DNA of 64,000 bases from Actinomycetota bacterium (GCA_016870865.1 VGAC01000006.1:57589-121588), one strand, 5' to 3'; shown: positions 1 through 9,377, numbered from the stretch's first letter. The notes: generated from the letters alone by a model not told the origin. Translations and numbers: made by a program.

Positions 1-2
1 CG

Positions 3-2126
3 GTCGGCGGCCGCAATTTCGAATCGTTGGGGGAGGATCCGTTCCTCACGGCCGAGATGGCGGTGGCGTACGTGCGCGGCGTGCAGTCACAGGGTGTGGC
101 AAGTTGCATCAAGCACTTCGTGTGCAACGACACCGAATTCGAACGCATGTCGATCGACTCACAGGTCGACGAGCGCACGATGCGCGAGCTGTACCTCGTT
201 CCCTTTGAGCGGGCGGTTCGTGACGCGGGCGTGCTGTCGGTGATGACGGCCTACAACAAAGTCAACGGCCTGCATGCCGCGGACCATGGTTGGCTCGTCG
301 GTGACATCTTGCGCGGTGAGTGGGGTTTCGAGGGTGTGGTGATCAGTGACTGGCACGGCCTGCACTCGACGGTCGAAGGTGTCGCTGCCGGTACGGATCT
401 CGAAATGCCCGGACCCACCCGTCACCGCGGTGAACAACTCGTTGCAGCGGTGCGTGAGAACCGCATCGACGAGGCGGTCGTTCGTCGCGCGGTGGCGAAC
501 CTGTTGGGTGTGATGGAGCGTGTCGGCGCACTCGACGCCGAGCCGGGGTCCGAGACCACCAACGACGCGCCTGCAGATCGCGCCCTGATTCGTAGGGCCT
601 CGGCCCGGGGAATGGTGTTGTTGAGGAATGCGGGTGCTTCGCCCGTGTTGCCTCTGCTTCCCGGGCAGGGCCTGCGGGTGGCTGTTGTCGGGCCCAACGC
701 CGAACATTGTCGAGTCCTGGGCGGCGGCAGCGCGCACGTCACGCCGACGAGGGTCTCGCATCCGCTTGCCGCATTGCGCGCACGGCTCGAACCATTCGGT
801 GCGGTGGTCGTCCACGAACCGGGGTGTGACATTGCCAAGCGACTCCCCGAACCGGACCCGTCGATGGTCGCGAACATCACGCTGGAGGTCTTTGCGACGC
901 CCGAGGACCTCGATGATCCAACGGCGGCGCCAATCCGCACGTCCCACCCGTCGGGCCTGCGCATTCTCTGGTCGCGTGATCCGGGCCGTCGAGCGGGGGT
1001 GGGCCTCGCATTCGGTGCGCGCTTGTCCTTCGACTTCACACCGAATGCGAGTGTGGCTTGGGACATCGGCTTGGAAACGGTCGGTCCCGCGATCCTGAGC
1101 GTCGACGGAAACGTTGTCATCGACAATTCGTCGGCGCCGAGCGGCGGATCGTTCTTCGGCACCGGTCGGGTCGAGGTGAAGGGTTCACGTGAACTCACCG
1201 CGGGCAGGCCGCACCGCGTGATGGTCGAGGTTCGTCGACGTGCCGATACATCGAGCCTCGGCGGAATCAATGTCGGCATACGGGCACCGATATCCACCGA
1301 CATGGTGGGTGACGCAGTCGCACTTGCGGCCCGCAGCGATGTATCGATCGTCGTCGTCGGCACCAACGAGGACTGGGAATCGGAAGGCTGGGACCGCACC
1401 GATGTCACCCTCCCCGGCGAACAGGACAGGTTGATCACCGAGGTTGCGCGGGTCAGCCCCTCGACGATCGTGGTGGTCAACGCCGGGTCGCCCGTTGCGA
1501 TGCCGTGGCTGAGCGAGGTCGATGCGGTGCTGTTCACGTGGTTCGGTGGGCAGGAGATGGGCGACGCCTTGGTCGACGTGCTGACGGGCGCGACAGAGCC
1601 GCAGGGCCGTCTGCCCGTGACGTTTCCGCGACACATCGGCGACACTCCCGCAGCGGACGTACATCCCGGTCGTGGCGGCGTGGCGCCGTACCGTGAAGGC
1701 CGACTCGTCGGCTACCGACACTTCGACACCGCGGGCCTTGAGCCGCTGTTTCCGTTCGGCTTCGGTCTGGGTTATGCCGATGTCGTGATTGCTGACGCAC
1801 GACTCGTTGACGACCACACCGTGAGCGTGACATTGCGCAACGACCATGATCGTGACGGTGTGCAGGTCGTGCAGGTTTATGCCCATGTCGTGGACCGTCG
1901 GGGTTTCGACCGTGACGAACCCGACCAGAAGTTGGTGGGCTTCGCGCGCGTCGCGGTTCCCGCAAAGTCAACGGTCGGTGCAGTTGTGGCACTCGACGTT
2001 GACGCGTACAGGTTTTGGGACGTCCAGGCAGGGGGATGGGGCCGCCGCGCCGGCGACGTGGAACTTCGTGTCGGTAGCTCATCGCGGGACATCGCGCGTC
2101 GACTCTCGAGACGGGGCAGGAATTGA
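3..2126 (+). CDS. Glycoside hydrolase family 3 beta-glucosidase with PA14 insert (5' end cut by window)
   Basis: Hydrolyses terminal beta-linked glucose or related sugars. The reading frame is open from the first bases (GGRNFESLGEDP, a typical GH3 segment), so the true start lies upstream; 707 residues are visible. The nucleophile Asp is in VVISDWHG (about nt 345-355). A PA14-like beta domain is inserted around nt 900-1250, followed by the second GH3 domain with SEGWDR, the segment expected to carry the acid/base Glu, and a C-terminal fibronectin-III-like domain. This order is that of PA14-containing beta-glucosidases (Kluyveromyces BglI type). No signal peptide can be judged because the N-terminus is missing. 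The stop overlaps the putative start of the Sir2 gene. Substrate specificity cannot be told from sequence alone. Confidence 0.93.
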   Translation, partial: VGGRNFESLGEDPFLTAEMAVAYVRGVQSQGVASCIKHFVCNDTEFERMSIDSQVDERTMRELYLVPFERAVRDAGVLSVMTAYNKVNGLHAADHGWLVGDILRGEWGFEGVVISDWHGLHSTVEGVAAGTDLEMPGPTRHRGEQLVAAVRENRIDEAVVRRAVANLLGVMERVGALDAEPGSETTNDAPADRALIRRASARGMVLLRNAGASPVLPLLPGQGLRVAVVGPNAEHCRVLGGGSAHVTPTRVSHPLAALRARLEPFGAVVVHEPGCDIAKRLPEPDPSMVANITLEVFATPEDLDDPTAAPIRTSHPSGLRILWSRDPGRRAGVGLAFGARLSFDFTPNASVAWDIGLETVGPAILSVDGNVVIDNSSAPSGGSFFGTGRVEVKGSRELTAGRPHRVMVEVRRRADTSSLGGINVGIRAPISTDMVGDAVALAARSDVSIVVVGTNEDWESEGWDRTDVTLPGEQDRLITEVARVSPSTIVVVNAGSPVAMPWLSEVDAVLFTWFGGQEMGDALVDVLTGATEPQGRLPVTFPRHIGDTPAADVHPGRGGVAPYREGRLVGYRHFDTAGLEPLFPFGFGLGYADVVIADARLVDDHTVSVTLRNDHDRDGVQVVQVYAHVVDRRGFDRDEPDQKLVGFARVAVPAKSTVGAVVALDVDAYRFWDVQAGGWGRRAGDVELRVGSSSRDIARRLSRRGRN

Positions 2127-2884
2127 GCGACACCGACGTGGCGAGAGCGCATGCGCTGGTGGCGGCGGCGTGTCGCATCACCGTCCTCACCGGCGCGGGC
2201 ATTTCGACGAGTTCGGGGATTCCCGATTTTCGCGGTCCGAACGGTCTTTGGACCAAGAACCCGAAGGCTGAGAAGATGGCGACGCTGCAGCACTACCTGG
2301 CCGATGCCGAGGTGCGGGAGTTGGCGTGGCAGAACCGCCTCCACTCGCCGGCTTGGAACGCCCGGCCCAACGACGGCCACCTCGCACTGGTGGAGTTGGA
2401 GCGTCAGGGGCGTCTGCACGCGCTCGTGACCCAGAACATCGACGAACTGCACCAACGCGCGGGCAACGACCCTGATCGAGTGATCGAGGTGCACGGCACG
2501 ATGTTCCGCAGCGTCTGCTGGTCGTGTGGCGACAAGTTGCCGATGGCCGAGACGCTCGAGCGCGTGCGCGCGGGTGAGACCGACCCACCGTGTCGCAGGT
2601 GCGGCGGGATTCTCAAGAGTGACACCATTTCTTTCGGTCAGGCATTGATACCCGAGGTGATCGCCCGCGCGATGGCCGCGGCCGAGACGTGCGATCTGTT
2701 TCTGGCGATCGGTTCGACCTTGTCGGTCTTCCCGGCAGCGAATGCGGTCCCGCGGGCCAAGGCGGCGGGCGCAAAGGTGGTCATCGTCAACGGCGGACCG
2801 ACCGAAATGGACCGGTTCGCCGATGCACTGGTGGTGGGGGACATCAGCGAGATACTGCCCGGCCTGGTGCACCTGGCCGACTGA
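2123..2884 (+). CDS. cobB: NAD-dependent protein deacylase, Sir2 family
   Basis: Sirtuin of 253 residues that would remove acyl groups from lysines using NAD+. Visible motifs: NAD-binding GAGISTSSGIPDFRG near the N-terminus, TQNIDELHQRAG, the catalytic His in VHGTMF, a four-cysteine zinc site (CWSC and CRRC) and GSTLSVFPAA. Length is normal for bacterial CobB. The TTG at 2123 overlaps the TGA of the preceding glucosidase; a GTG at 2138 is an equally possible start, since the Sir2 fold begins just after it. Probably translationally coupled to the upstream gene, though no functional link between them is evident. Confidence 0.92.
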   Translation: MSDTDVARAHALVAAACRITVLTGAGISTSSGIPDFRGPNGLWTKNPKAEKMATLQHYLADAEVRELAWQNRLHSPAWNARPNDGHLALVELERQGRLHALVTQNIDELHQRAGNDPDRVIEVHGTMFRSVCWSCGDKLPMAETLERVRAGETDPPCRRCGGILKSDTISFGQALIPEVIARAMAAAETCDLFLAIGSTLSVFPAANAVPRAKAAGAKVVIVNGGPTEMDRFADALVVGDISEILPGLVHLAD

Positions 2885-2910
2885 CGCGGGGGAATTCCCG
2901 ACCCGATAGG

Positions 2911-2916
2911 TAGGCT
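2911..2916 (+). promoter_or_regulatory. -10 box TAGGCT of the rhodanese-ThiF gene (leaderless)
   Basis: TAGGCT ends 6 nt before the ATG at 2923, with no Shine-Dalgarno sequence between, so transcription should start at or next to the start codon. No convincing -35 is seen. Confidence 0.6.
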
Positions 2917-2922
2917 TTTCCC

Positions 2923-4089
2923 ATGGCCAGTTTTCGTGACCTTTTGTCCCAGGCAAAGGCGTCCATCACCGAAGTGGACACCAACGAAGCGCAACGCCGC
3001 ATCGCCGCCGGGGGTGTGGTGGTTCTCGACGTGCGCGAGCCCGACGAGTTCGAACAGGGCGCGCTGGCAGATGTGTTGCACATCCCGCGCGGCCACCTCG
3101 AGGCACAGATCGAAGGCCGCATCAACGACAAGTCGGCACCCGTCATCGTGTATTGCGCAGGCGGTGTGCGCAGCGCCTTCGCGGCCAAGACGCTCGCCGA
3201 ACTGGGGTACACCGACGTGGTGTCGATGGACGGTGGCTTTGGTCGATGGAAGGACGAGGGCAAGCCGTGGAAGAGACCGGTCTCCCTGACCCAAGAGCAG
3301 AAGAACCGCTACCAAAGGCACGTCTTGTTGCCCGAGGTCGGGGTCGAGGGCCAGGCCAAGTTGCTCGATTCAAAGGTGTTGATGCTCGGTGCCGGCGGTC
3401 TTGGTTCGCCCGCGGCGCTGTATCTCGCTGCGGCGGGCGTGGGCACGATCGGCATCGTCGACATGGACGTCGTCGACGCGTCGAACCTGCAGCGTCAGAT
3501 CCTCCACAACCTCGACCGCGTGGGTGACCGCAAGGTTGATTCGGCCAAGAAGACATTGACGCTCATCAACCCCGACGTCAACGTGGTCACCTACGACACG
3601 CGTCTCGATGCGAGCAACATCATGGACATCATCGCCGGCTACGACGTGATCGTCGATGGTGCCGACAACTTCCCCAGCCGTTACCTGTTGAACGACGCGA
3701 GCGTGAAGCTCGGCATTCCCGTCGTGCACGGTTCCATCTTCCGCTTCGAGGGAATGGTCAGCGTGTTCCACCCGTTGCGCGGGCCGACGTACCGCGACAT
3801 GGTGCCCGAACCGCCCCCGGCCGAGCTGGCGCCTTCATGTGCCGAAGCGGGTGTGCTCGGTGTGCTGCCCGGCATCGTGGGCTCGATCCAGGCGCTCGAG
3901 ACGATCAAGTTGTTGCTCGACCTCGGTGATTCGCTGATCGGTCGCGTGCTCGCCGTCGACACGACCGACATGGTCTTCCGCACGTTCAAGTTGCGCACCG
4001 ACCCGAGCAACCCGGTGACTCATGTGAACCGCGATCGCATTCAAGTGAGGGACCTCGAGGGCCTCTGCGGCCCCGAGTTGTCGCATTAG
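2923..4089 (+). CDS. moeB: Rhodanese-ThiF/MoeB fusion, sulfur-carrier adenylyltransferase
   Basis: Predicted to adenylate the C-terminal glycine of a ubiquitin-like sulfur carrier (MoaD, ThiS or CysO type) and pass sulfur to it. Residues about 20-115 form a rhodanese domain with the persulfide Cys in YCAGGVRS; residues about 125-388 form the E1-like domain with GAGGLGSPAALYLAAAGVG (cut here), DxDxVDxSNLQRQ and PSCAEAGVLGV. The rhodanese lies before the ThiF domain, the reverse of mycobacterial MoeZ. I see no CxxC pairs for the structural zinc of E. coli MoeB. The carrier protein is not in this window, so molybdopterin versus thiamin or cysteine synthesis cannot be decided. Confidence 0.88.
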   Translation: MASFRDLLSQAKASITEVDTNEAQRRIAAGGVVVLDVREPDEFEQGALADVLHIPRGHLEAQIEGRINDKSAPVIVYCAGGVRSAFAAKTLAELGYTDVVSMDGGFGRWKDEGKPWKRPVSLTQEQKNRYQRHVLLPEVGVEGQAKLLDSKVLMLGAGGLGSPAALYLAAAGVGTIGIVDMDVVDASNLQRQILHNLDRVGDRKVDSAKKTLTLINPDVNVVTYDTRLDASNIMDIIAGYDVIVDGADNFPSRYLLNDASVKLGIPVVHGSIFRFEGMVSVFHPLRGPTYRDMVPEPPPAELAPSCAEAGVLGVLPGIVGSIQALETIKLLLDLGDSLIGRVLAVDTTDMVFRTFKLRTDPSNPVTHVNRDRIQVRDLEGLCGPELSH

Positions 4090-4114
4090 TCGGGCCCATT
4101 CGGGCAGGCTCATT

Positions 4115-4120
4115 TAGGCT
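4115..4120 (+). promoter_or_regulatory. -10 box TAGGCT of glf (leaderless)
   Basis: TAGGCT is followed by 6 nt (ggcttc) and the GTG start of glf. The short distance favours GTG 4127 over the ATG that follows two codons later. Confidence 0.6.
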
Positions 4121-4126
4121 GGCTTC

Positions 4127-5284
4127 GTGCCCCATGCCCCCCGTCATGTCGCCGTGGTCGGCGCCGGTTTCTCCGGTGCGGTGATGGCCCGCGAACTCGC
4201 CGAGGCGGGTCATCGTGTCGAGGTGTTCGACTCGCGCGCGCACGTCGCGGGCAACTGCCACACCGAGCGCCAAGAAGGCGACGTGATGGTGCATGTGTAC
4301 GGCCCGCACATCTTTCACACGGCGCATGAGCACGTGTGGCAGTACATCAACCGCTTCGGTGAGATGCTGCCCTACCGCCACAGGGTCAAGGCCACGACGC
4401 AGGGGAGGGTGTTCTCGCTGCCGGTCAACCTGTTGACGATCAATCAGTTCTTTGGCACCACGCTCACGCCGGCCGAAGCCGAGGCGTTCATCTCGTCGAA
4501 AGCCGACACCTCGATCACCGACCCCCGGACGTTTCGCGAGCAGGGTCTGCGGTTCGTGGGACCCGAACTGTACGCGGCCTTTTTCGATGGTTACACACGC
4601 AAACAATGGGGTGTGGATCCCGATGAACTGCCCGCCTCGATCCTCGCGCGCCTGCCGATGCGCTTCAGTTACGAGGACTCGTACTTCAATCATCCCTACC
4701 AGGCGATTCCGCGTGATGGTTACACGCCGATCGTCGCGAACATCCTCGACCATCGGTCGATTTCGGTGACGCTCGGTGTTTCGAAGTCGCGTGCAGATCT
4801 GGCCGGATTCGACCATGTCGTGTGGAGCGGGCCGATCGATGCCTACTTCGATTTCGAACATGGTCGCCTCGGATACCGCACGTTGGATTTCCGCAAGGCG
4901 GTGCACGAGGGCGACTACCAGGGTTGCCCGGTCATGAACTATTGCGACCCCGACGTTCCCTACACACGTATCACGGAGCACAAGCATTTTGCGCCGTGGG
5001 AATCACACGACCGCACGGTGACCTACCACGAGTACAGCCGCCTCTGCGGCGAGGACGACATTCCGTACTATCCGATTCGTCTGGTGAAGGAAAAGGACCA
5101 GCTTCGTGACTACGTCGGCCTGGTCTCAGCGCTGCGCAACGTCACTTTCGTGGGTCGCCTCGGCACGTATCGTTATCTCGACATGGACGTCACGATCCAC
5201 GAGGCGCTCGGTGCGGCGCGCGCGCTTCTCGAAGCCTGGAGTGCCGGTCGCGACGCTGCACCTTTCTCGGTGGACCCGCTGTGA
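4127..5284 (+). CDS. glf: UDP-galactopyranose mutase
   Basis: Flavoenzyme (385 residues) that isomerises UDP-galactopyranose to UDP-galactofuranose, the donor for galactan synthesis. The N-terminal FAD fold has VVGAGFSGAVMARELAEAG; MVHVYGPHIFHTAHEHVWQY and TRKQWGVDPDELPASI are characteristic Glf segments, as is GRLGTYRYLDMD near the C-terminus. The GTG start is supported by the -10 box just upstream. The stop overlaps the start of the galactofuranosyltransferase gene by 4 nt (GTGA), so the donor-making and donor-using enzymes are co-translated. Confidence 0.96.
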   Translation: MPHAPRHVAVVGAGFSGAVMARELAEAGHRVEVFDSRAHVAGNCHTERQEGDVMVHVYGPHIFHTAHEHVWQYINRFGEMLPYRHRVKATTQGRVFSLPVNLLTINQFFGTTLTPAEAEAFISSKADTSITDPRTFREQGLRFVGPELYAAFFDGYTRKQWGVDPDELPASILARLPMRFSYEDSYFNHPYQAIPRDGYTPIVANILDHRSISVTLGVSKSRADLAGFDHVVWSGPIDAYFDFEHGRLGYRTLDFRKAVHEGDYQGCPVMNYCDPDVPYTRITEHKHFAPWESHDRTVTYHEYSRLCGEDDIPYYPIRLVKEKDQLRDYVGLVSALRNVTFVGRLGTYRYLDMDVTIHEALGAARALLEAWSAGRDAAPFSVDPL

Positions 5285-7050
5285 CCTGGACGCCACCTTT
5301 CCGTGAATCTCAGTTGCTGCAGCGCATCCTGCCTGTGGGCCCCGACGTTCTCGAGCCGCCGTTGTACGTGCGCACCGGCGAGGGGAGCGAGTCCTACGAC
5401 ACGTACTTCGGTGTCTTCCACGCCGCGCGTTGGCGCCGCAGGACGTCGGTGGGTGAACTTCACGTCGCCGTCGAGGTGGACGGAGCGGCAGATGTCGAGG
5501 TCATCGCCGTCAGGCGAATGAGTGAAAAGGTCGTCGAGTCGGCGCGGGCCTCGGCGGCCGGCACGGTGTCGATTCGATTGGTGGAACTCGCCGATACGAA
5601 CGTCGACTCGTACTACGTGAGGGTGCGCGGTGCGCGTCTCGTGCGAGGTGGTTGGTACGCGGCGAACGCCCCTCTGCGCGAGGTGCACCTCAACGCATGC
5701 ATCACCACTTTCAATCGCCAACCCTACGTCACGGCCAATGTCGAGCGCTTGCGTCGACTCTCGCGCGAGGTTCCGTCGGTCACCGAGGCCTTCCGGGTGA
5801 CGATCGTCGACAACGGACGCAACCTCGAGCTTCCCCCCGGCGACGGTCTCCCGGTACGCGTCGTATCGAACCCGAACCTCGGTGGAGCGGGCGGCTTTGC
5901 CCGCGGTCTGATGCACGCCCGCAACGACGGCTGGACCACGCACGTCCTCTTCATGGACGATGACGTCACGATGGAAGTCGAGTCCGTCGTACGGGCGATC
6001 GCATTGTTCCGCTACGCCACTGATCCGCGCCTGTGCGTCCACGGCGCGATGATCTCCGAGGAGACTCCGTGGATGCAGTTCGAGGCGGGCTCGCACTACG
6101 CGTGGCGTTATACGTATCCCCTGCGTGCGGTCGGCCGTGAGGACGACCTGCGAGACCGCATCACGGTGCTCGCCGACGAACCCGAGTCGCATTTCGAATA
6201 CACGGCGTGGTGGTTCACCGCCTTCCCGATTGCGGTCGGCAAGGACAATCCGTTGCCGGTGTTCGTTCGCGGTGACGACGTCGCTTTCGGTCTCATGCAC
6301 ACCGGTGAACACACGATAACGATGAAGGGTGTGGCCGTGTGGCACGCCGACTTCGCGTTGAAGAACGGGCCGATGACGCTCTACTACGAGACGCGCAACA
6401 TGCTGCTGATTGAAACGCTCGTCTACGACAAGCATCGCTGGTACCACACCGCGTATCGCACGTTGTCGTTCGGATTCCGCAACCTGTTCTCGCTGCGGTA
6501 CGCAAGTCTGGAGTACATGTTGAAGGGCCTCGACCACTACCTCGAGGGCCCCGACTTCTGGCGCAACGTCGATCACTCGGCGATGCATGACGAGGTGCGC
6601 GCGTGTCCCGAGGAGAAGGTGTCGTCGCTGCCCGCCGAACTCGCCGCACTGCAGGTGCCGACGGGGATACCCAAGCCCATTCGGCTGTTGGGTTTCATCG
6701 CCGCGGTGCCCTTGGTCGGTGGTTACATCCTGCCGAAGTGGACGTTGCGGAAGCGCACGACGGTCGCGCCGATCAACTCGCGCGCCATCGGCTTGGCGAC
6801 GCGCAGCACAAAATTGCTGCACCGTCACCCCCGGCTCGACGAGGGTTTCGTCCTCGAACGTGACGCCGCGCGTTTCTGGGCCGATATGAGGGCATTGCGC
6901 TCCAGCCTGATGCGTCTCCGTCGCGAGTATCCCCGCTTGAAGCACGAATACCGCACGTACTACGAGGAAATGGTCAGCGACGAGTCATGGTGCCGCCTGT
7001 TCGGCGTCACTGAATCTGAGCTGAAGTCGTCATCAGCGCCAACCAAGTAG
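5281..7050 (+). CDS. glfT2: Galactofuranosyltransferase GlfT2-like
   Basis: Protein of 589 residues predicted to polymerise galactofuranose from UDP-Galf at the cytoplasmic membrane face. An N-terminal beta-rich region (about 1-135) precedes a GT2 (GT-A) catalytic domain with CITTFNRQPYV, NLGGAGGFARG, the metal-binding FMDDDV triad, WWFTAFP and the catalytic-side WHADF motif. Overall layout and length match mycobacterial GlfT2 (about 640 residues). It begins with GTG overlapping the glf stop. Its 3' end overlaps the convergent exported-protein gene by 44 bp. Whether the product is an arabinogalactan-like polymer or another galactofuran in this organism is unknown. Confidence 0.9.
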   Translation: MTWTPPFRESQLLQRILPVGPDVLEPPLYVRTGEGSESYDTYFGVFHAARWRRRTSVGELHVAVEVDGAADVEVIAVRRMSEKVVESARASAAGTVSIRLVELADTNVDSYYVRVRGARLVRGGWYAANAPLREVHLNACITTFNRQPYVTANVERLRRLSREVPSVTEAFRVTIVDNGRNLELPPGDGLPVRVVSNPNLGGAGGFARGLMHARNDGWTTHVLFMDDDVTMEVESVVRAIALFRYATDPRLCVHGAMISEETPWMQFEAGSHYAWRYTYPLRAVGREDDLRDRITVLADEPESHFEYTAWWFTAFPIAVGKDNPLPVFVRGDDVAFGLMHTGEHTITMKGVAVWHADFALKNGPMTLYYETRNMLLIETLVYDKHRWYHTAYRTLSFGFRNLFSLRYASLEYMLKGLDHYLEGPDFWRNVDHSAMHDEVRACPEEKVSSLPAELAALQVPTGIPKPIRLLGFIAAVPLVGGYILPKWTLRKRTTVAPINSRAIGLATRSTKLLHRHPRLDEGFVLERDAARFWADMRALRSSLMRLRREYPRLKHEYRTYYEEMVSDESWCRLFGVTESELKSSSAPTK

Positions 7051-9364
7051 GCCGGTTCACGACGCCGGTCGGGCGCAGGTTGACGCGTCGTTGGAACTCG
7101 CGCAGATGGTTGCGCGTGGTCGCATCGAAGATACCGCTTGGCGCGAGGCTGACCTTCATCACCCGTGCGAGTGATGCCTGTACGGTCTTGACCGATGCAT
7201 GGCGAGTGCCCGCCTTCATCACCGACAATGCCGGGCGCGCATCGAGGCCGAGACCTTTCCACACCGCTTCGTCGGCCACTCCATCGACGGGAAGGCCGGT
7301 CATCGTTTCGTACTTCTCCACGCGGGTCTTCGTGGCATCGCCGAAGATACCGTCAAGCTTGATGGCGCGCTTGCGCAACCGCAGTGCCTTGTTGAGTGCC
7401 GCCTGCAAGGTGCGGACCATGTTGCCCTGGTCCTTTTCCCGCAGGGGGAGCCCGATGACGAAGTTGAGTGGCGAGGGAGTGAGGGGCAACAGGCCCTGTA
7501 CACGCAGCGCGTCGAGTTGGGCCCGCAGGAACAGGGCAAACTCCGTCTGACCGGTTGCGGTGAGGTGGACGTTGTCGTCCTTCACGAACCAGCGCCATTC
7601 CTCGGGGTCGCCGGAATACGTGTTCCAGTCGAGAATTGTGACGTTTGGATACACAGCCGCCGCGTTGGTGAGCATCGTATTCCTCGTTCCGAAGTCGGCG
7701 GTGCGTCGGCGTGTCGACATGTTCACGAACACGATGCGCTGGACGCCGCGGGCGGCAAGTGCTGCGACGACCTGGTCGATCTCGGTGGCATACGACGTCG
7801 ACGTGTCGTTGTATCCGAGTGCGATGAGTGCGACGGCGGGCGTCTTGTCGGGTGTGAGTGCGTTGATGATGGAAAGGCCATCGGGCTGGCCCAGGCACGT
7901 CGGTCCCACCATGCAGCGCCCGGACGCGACCTGGATGTCGGTGGTGGGGTAGGCGGAAAGGACAAGGCTTTCGAACTCGGTGCGTGTGCTCTCGCTCACG
8001 CTGTCACCGATGAACAGCATCGAGCCAACGACGGGTGCGTCCGGGGCGGCACCGTAGATCGGCGTCGTCTCGTACCATGGCGCGCGGAGGCTGAACGCCG
8101 AGCGGAAGTCCCAGCCGGTCAGTGTCCTGGTCGAGGCCGTGCCGTTGATAGCGACGCTCGTCGCGTACCCGTTCCACTCGCCACCCAAGCCGTCATGGGT
8201 GGTGACGACCGATACGAGCACACCGATCTCGGGGTATTTCTTTTCGATTGCCGCTTTCGAAATGACATTCGACCAACGCAACTCCGCCGGGTCGGCGGCG
8301 ATGTCGCCGTCGTCGGTGCGAAGTGGGAACGTCGTGCCCGCGGTACGTCCACCGTTCGAGGAAGTGTACTCCGTGCGCACCACCTTGCCGTTGGCATCGC
8401 GCATGACGAAGCCCGCGGTGTCGGTGATTGCGGCATTGGTGCGCAGGTCCTCGTTCACGGTCAACTTCCCGCCGACCTTGTCGCGTGATGCCGCACCGTC
8501 GTACACCTGGCAGTCCTGCGTGTCGCAGAGTTTCGCGTAGGAGTAGGCCCTTGCCGACAGGGCGTACGACCTCGCTGCCACGGATTGCGCACGCAGGGCA
8601 TTCATTCCTGCACCGTTTGCGGCGTCGCCCCATGCCGGAGGTGACTCGCTGGGCACCACACCGCGCAGGTATTCCTCGACGCGCAGGGTATTGACCGTGC
8701 GATTCTCACCGTCCGTCCCGTTGACGGCCGCGACGACACCTCGGTAGTAGCGCACGCCGCCCTTCGGCTCGCAGAGACCGACCATGTCCTTGGGTATGAC
8801 GGCGTTGGTCGCGTCGTCGCCCAACGTGGTTGTGAATGCTGCAGTCGTGGGGATGTCGGCAACCTGCACGAACCCGCTCTCCTCCGGGGTCTGTGCCGCG
8901 GCGGGACACTTCGCGACCGTGCTGCCCCAGACGCGGTACTGAGCGGTGGTCCCGGCGATCTCGCGTGCCACGAGCGCCGCCCACTTGCGTCCGGGCACGG
9001 GGTCATTGACGAGGGTCAGCGACGAGTTGTCGGACAACACAGCCGTTTGGCGTCCGTCGAGCCTGGTGAGCTTGATGGTGATCCTGCCGCCGGGCGAAAG
9101 ACCCGCGTCGCTTTCGGTCAACTGCGACAGCGTCGTGCCGCCGTAATAGAAATCGAGAATCTCCTGCCAGGTCTTGCCGAACTTGGTGGCCCAGCCGAGC
9201 GAGCCGTATTGGCTCATGCCGCGCCCGTGGCCAAAGCCGCGGCCGTTCACCAGAATCGCAACGGGTGTCTGGCCCGCGATCGTCTCCGCGCCTGCCGGCG
9301 CGACGACAACGGGGCCGCTGATGAAGAAGGTCAGAGCAACAAGGAAGAGAGAAATCCGCTTCAT
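7007..9364 (-). CDS. Exported SpoIID-domain protein with SGNH hydrolase and two peptidoglycan-binding domains
   Basis: Predicted secreted cell-wall protein of 785 residues. A signal peptide (MKRISLFLVALTFF..., cleavage near AGA) is followed by a SpoIID/LytB region with GFGHGRGMSQYG and VEEYLRGVVPSE, then an SGNH/GDSL esterase-like domain starting at FIGDSVSES (Ser nucleophile), with GYND and DNVHLT completing the blocks, then two PG_binding_1 domains (LDGIFGDAT, PSGIFDATT). SpoIID proteins act on peptidoglycan in spore formers; here the domain probably serves wall remodelling or attachment. I prefer ATG 9364 over ATG 9382, because the latter lies inside the likely -10 box. The 3' end overlaps glfT2 by 44 bp. 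Confidence 0.88.
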   Translation of the reverse strand: MKRISLFLVALTFFISGPVVVAPAGAETIAGQTPVAILVNGRGFGHGRGMSQYGSLGWATKFGKTWQEILDFYYGGTTLSQLTESDAGLSPGGRITIKLTRLDGRQTAVLSDNSSLTLVNDPVPGRKWAALVAREIAGTTAQYRVWGSTVAKCPAAAQTPEESGFVQVADIPTTAAFTTTLGDDATNAVIPKDMVGLCEPKGGVRYYRGVVAAVNGTDGENRTVNTLRVEEYLRGVVPSESPPAWGDAANGAGMNALRAQSVAARSYALSARAYSYAKLCDTQDCQVYDGAASRDKVGGKLTVNEDLRTNAAITDTAGFVMRDANGKVVRTEYTSSNGGRTAGTTFPLRTDDGDIAADPAELRWSNVISKAAIEKKYPEIGVLVSVVTTHDGLGGEWNGYATSVAINGTASTRTLTGWDFRSAFSLRAPWYETTPIYGAAPDAPVVGSMLFIGDSVSESTRTEFESLVLSAYPTTDIQVASGRCMVGPTCLGQPDGLSIINALTPDKTPAVALIALGYNDTSTSYATEIDQVVAALAARGVQRIVFVNMSTRRRTADFGTRNTMLTNAAAVYPNVTILDWNTYSGDPEEWRWFVKDDNVHLTATGQTEFALFLRAQLDALRVQGLLPLTPSPLNFVIGLPLREKDQGNMVRTLQAALNKALRLRKRAIKLDGIFGDATKTRVEKYETMTGLPVDGVADEAVWKGLGLDARPALSVMKAGTRHASVKTVQASLARVMKVSLAPSGIFDATTRNHLREFQRRVNLRPTGVVNRPTWLALMTTSAQIQ

Positions 9365-9377
9365 GTGTCCGCGTTTC

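Noticed and set aside
159..947. Long minus-strand open frame inside the GH3 gene
   Set aside because: Shadow frame of a GC-rich gene: His/Arg/Gln-rich, no family pattern, while the plus frame has all GH3 motifs.
5173..6945. 590-codon minus-strand open frame opposite glfT2
   Set aside because: Exact antisense of a well-recognised glycosyltransferase; composition (His, Gln, Arg, Val) is typical of mirror frames.
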